This document shows, in pieces, positions 6,016 to 7,887 of a stretch of DNA of 7,887 nt (position 1 is the first letter of the stretch; each line of letters starts with the position of its first letter). The notes beneath the pieces are model-generated. The model ran no database searches and was not told the DNA's origin. It saw nothing but the letters and a program-made list of their open reading frames with translations. The DNA comes from Angelobacter sp036502105 (lineage in GTDB: Bacteria > Acidobacteriota > Terriglobia > Terriglobales > Acidobacteriaceae): the NCBI GenBank assembly GCA_036502105.1, contig DASXZE010000023.1, positions 1 to 7,887 on the forward strand, in the 5' to 3' direction. The translations under genes and the position numbers were made by a program.

Positions 6016-7497
6016 ATGAACATAGATGACAAGAGCAAAGGTTCACTAGTTCCAGCGCGATCAACTGCTCTAGCGCGGACTGGATCACAGGCACTCGTGA
6101 GTCGTGGATTGCGCGATCTTGAACGCGTGGAGCAATTTTGCACCGAACCCGAGGCACGATTCCTCTTCTGTCTGGAACATAAGTGTTTCCATGATCAATG
6201 TCCTGACGTACTTCATTTGGATTTCGCTCTCATTCCCACTGAAAGAATCGTCAGACTGCCACATATCGTTCCGCACGTGTGGACCGGGCCTGATGACGTT
6301 GCTTCCGGACTACCTCCTGGGTGCTCGTTTTGTGGAGAATCTGATCCCGCACAATTTGGCAAGCCCTGTCCGCAGCGCAATTGCAATACTTGGTACGAAA
6401 TTCTTGGCGTTCCCGAAGGAGCCGATGAGAATCAGATCGACGATGCGTATCGAGAACTTGCAAAGGAGTGGAGCCCAGAAGAAATGAGGTGGCTTAACGC
6501 TGCATGCGCCGTGTTGAGAGATCCAGCTAAGCGACAGCAATACGACGCGGAGCTGGTCCAGCACCACCTAAACGATGCGGAATGGTGGACAAGTAAGGGG
6601 AACAGTCTGGATGCGCAAGGGCTGCATTCAGATGCCCTTGAGTGTCACGAGAAGGCACTGACGATTGATCCACTATGCACATCAGCCTGGATCAACAAAG
6701 GATTCTGTCTCGATGAACTGGGCAAGTTGCCGGCCGCACTTGAATGTTACAGGAACGCCGCCGAAATAGACGGATCCAACTATCTTCCTCTGGTGCGTAA
6801 GGCTGACATTTTAGGCCGCATGGGCCGATTCGCAGAGGCGATATCTTGCTACGACACTGCGCTCCAGGTATCTACGGAAAGCACATCGGCTTGGATGGGG
6901 AAAGGCTCCACTCTGCATCGCGTTGCCTGCTATGAAGAGGCCATCGCTTGTTTCGAGAAGGTCCTTCAGATTGCTCACCAGACTTGGACAGACAATGGAA
7001 GAGCATATGTCTATTCGGGCGCATGGAACGCGAAGGGCGCGAGCCTGTACCGACTTGGGCGCTATCCTGAAGCAATTGAATGTTACGAGGAGGCTATTGC
7101 TTTAGATCCCGAGTTTGCGCAGGCTTGGTATAACAAAGGCAACGGTATGCGTGAGATGAAGCAGTTTAATGGAGCCATCGCCTGTTATGACAGGGCAATT
7201 GGACTTGATCCTGGACTCGCAAAGGCCTGGAATAACAAAGGTCTTTGCCTCAGAGAATTAGGCCGATTGGAGGAGGCGCTCTCGTGCTACGAGAGCGCTC
7301 TCGGCTGCAATCCACCAGAGACATTGGGTTGGTATAACAAGGCGCTGGTTCAAGAGCATCTCGGCCGAACCCAAGATGCTGTCAGGTCGTATGAACAGTA
7401 TCTGTCCGTCGCCCCTCCTGACGGACAACACACAGTCAACCGTGAACACGCACGGGCACGAGTGCGTGCCCTGAAGAAGTTGATTGAGAATGTCTAG
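6016..7497 (+). CDS. Zinc ribbon, degenerate J-like domain and TPR protein
   Basis: The 493-residue product has a modular build. Residues 24-36 (SQALVSRGLRDLE) match the motif in the preceding orphan. Residues about 40-100 are Cys/His-rich (FCLEHKCFHDQC). C103, C106, C118 and C123 give C-x2-C-x11-C-x4-C, a likely zinc ribbon. Residues about 125-180 read as a J-like domain (TWYEILGVPEGADENQIDDAYREL, ending LRDPAKRQQYDAEL), but the HPD position is SPE (153-155), so Hsp70 activation is unlikely. From about 188 to 465 come some eight TPRs of the W-x-x-KG / A-x-x-CYE-x-A-x-x-x-P type, with about 13 extra residues after repeat 4. TPRs bind protein partners, so this looks like a scaffold. ATG 6016 is the first start after an in-frame stop at 6004; the ribosome site is poor. 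The gene lies 75 bases after the orphan and 113 before the helicase-like gene. Confidence 0.85.
   Translation: MNIDDKSKGSLVPARSTALARTGSQALVSRGLRDLERVEQFCTEPEARFLFCLEHKCFHDQCPDVLHLDFALIPTERIVRLPHIVPHVWTGPDDVASGLPPGCSFCGESDPAQFGKPCPQRNCNTWYEILGVPEGADENQIDDAYRELAKEWSPEEMRWLNAACAVLRDPAKRQQYDAELVQHHLNDAEWWTSKGNSLDAQGLHSDALECHEKALTIDPLCTSAWINKGFCLDELGKLPAALECYRNAAEIDGSNYLPLVRKADILGRMGRFAEAISCYDTALQVSTESTSAWMGKGSTLHRVACYEEAIACFEKVLQIAHQTWTDNGRAYVYSGAWNAKGASLYRLGRYPEAIECYEEAIALDPEFAQAWYNKGNGMREMKQFNGAIACYDRAIGLDPGLAKAWNNKGLCLRELGRLEEALSCYESALGCNPPETLGWYNKALVQEHLGRTQDAVRSYEQYLSVAPPDGQHTVNREHARARVRALKKLIENV
7276..7298. repeat. Perfect 10-bp hairpin inside the TPR gene
   Basis: GCGCTCTCGT (7276-7285), loop GCT, ACGAGAGCGC (7289-7298) form an exact, GC-rich stem in the coding region of TPR 7 (EALSCYESALG). 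GCGCTCTCG also recurs directly at 7295-7303. It may be a by-product of codon choice in the repeat, or a pause or mRNA decay element. Confidence 0.5.
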
Positions 7498-7610
7498 TTG
7501 CCAGACTCCTACGGAGCAGACTGAATCAAGCAAATCCTCTATGGTCTGATCTGGAGGATACGGGTTAGAACACGTGGCACACCCCTTATCACATCGTCGC
7601 ACGAGGTTTC

Positions 7611-7887
7611 ATGGCATCGGCCGGCACGGCACATTCGATTGGTTCAATAGTTCAGGTTAGAGGTCGTGACTGGGTCGTTACGGCCAACGATGGCGAAATC
7701 CTTCGGCTTAAGCCATTAAGCGGAGGCGAAGAGGAAGCCGGTGCTGTCCACCTCGGTGTGGAGGGCGCACTTATCAAGGCTGCTCACTTCCCGCCTCCTG
7801 CAGCCGACCAGAGCAGTGATCTCATAGCAGGCAAGCTTCTCCGGGATGCGGCGCGACTCGCGCTCCGAAGCGGCGCGGGGCCGTTCC
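7611..7887 (+). CDS. SNF2-like helicase, DrmD-type N-terminus (partial)
   Basis: The gene is cut by the window end; 92 codons are present with no stop. The start ATG 7611 has GAGG (7603-7606) 4 bases upstream and an in-frame TAG at 7566. The visible sequence reads IGSIVQVRGRDWVV (residues 10-23), LRLKPLSGGEEEAG, an AHFPPP segment and then KLLRDAARLALRSGAGPF at the edge. From memory this order (GS-x-V-x-VRGR-x-WVV, LRPLGG, FPPP, LLRDA-x-RL-x-x-R-x-GAGPF) is the N-terminal region of large SNF2-like helicases annotated as DrmD in DISARM anti-phage systems and of related stand-alone helicases. The motor motifs would lie downstream, so helicase activity is not shown directly. It is probably in one transcription unit with the J-domain, orphan and TPR genes. 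The family match is by recall only and could instead point to another helicase of the same superfamily. Confidence 0.65.
   Translation, partial: MASAGTAHSIGSIVQVRGRDWVVTANDGEILRLKPLSGGEEEAGAVHLGVEGALIKAAHFPPPAADQSSDLIAGKLLRDAARLALRSGAGPF

Noticed and set aside
6104..6487. Plus-strand 127-codon frame inside the TPR gene
   Set aside because: It is out of frame with the zinc-ribbon and J-like coding sequence and has no family resemblance.
6580..7400. DNA-level tandem repeat
   Set aside because: The recurring TGG-x-x-AACAAAGG-like segments reflect protein-level TPRs rather than a recent DNA tandem array; spacing and bases vary.
4023..7887. CRISPR array or transposase genes
   Set aside because: No regularly spaced direct repeats and no transposase or integrase motifs were seen.

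Overview
The window has two parts, separated by a tRNA-Ser gene. All genes are on the + strand. The organism looks like a moderately GC-rich soil-type bacterium, most plausibly an Acidobacteriota member. This rests on the general look of the proteins and on an intergenic repeat with a TCCCGAGC/GCGAGGGA core that I associate with such genomes. It is an impression from memory, not a search result.

Part 1 (1-4100) looks like ordinary chromosome. A TldD-type zinc peptidase subunit (26-1495) and its partner TldE/PmbA (1693-3072) form the usual heterodimeric protease pair, split by a palindromic intergenic repeat (1506-1649). A small single-domain PilZ protein follows (best start GTG 3185, end 3571), a likely cyclic-di-GMP receptor. 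Next comes a gene-free stretch with inverted repeats and a convincing hairpin-plus-T-tract terminator (3729-3755), then a TATAAT box and a complete tRNA-Ser(GGA) with encoded CCA (3933-4022).

Part 2 (4023-7887) looks accessory. A 417-base gene-free leader is packed with hairpins: two terminator-like structures, a duplicated CAGAGAA/TTCTCTG palindrome, and two further perfect stem-loops. It is followed by four co-directional genes. These are a coiled-coil protein with a canonical HPD-containing J domain (4440-5279), an orphan acidic protein overlapping it by 14 bases (5266-5940), a 493-residue protein combining a Cys4 zinc ribbon, a J-like domain lacking HPD and about eight TPRs (6016-7497), and the first 92 codons of a protein whose N-terminus resembles DrmD-type SNF2-like helicases of DISARM anti-phage systems (7611 to the window edge).

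The orphan and the TPR protein share a short N-terminal motif (LV-[TS]-R-G-L-x-D-[IL]) although they are otherwise unrelated. That suggests both dock onto one common partner. My reading is a chaperone-like module (true J protein, degenerate J/TPR adaptor, orphan) next to a helicase gene, possibly a defence or conflict system placed behind a tRNA gene. No Hsp70, integrase, methylase or nuclease is visible in the window, so the defence role is inference.
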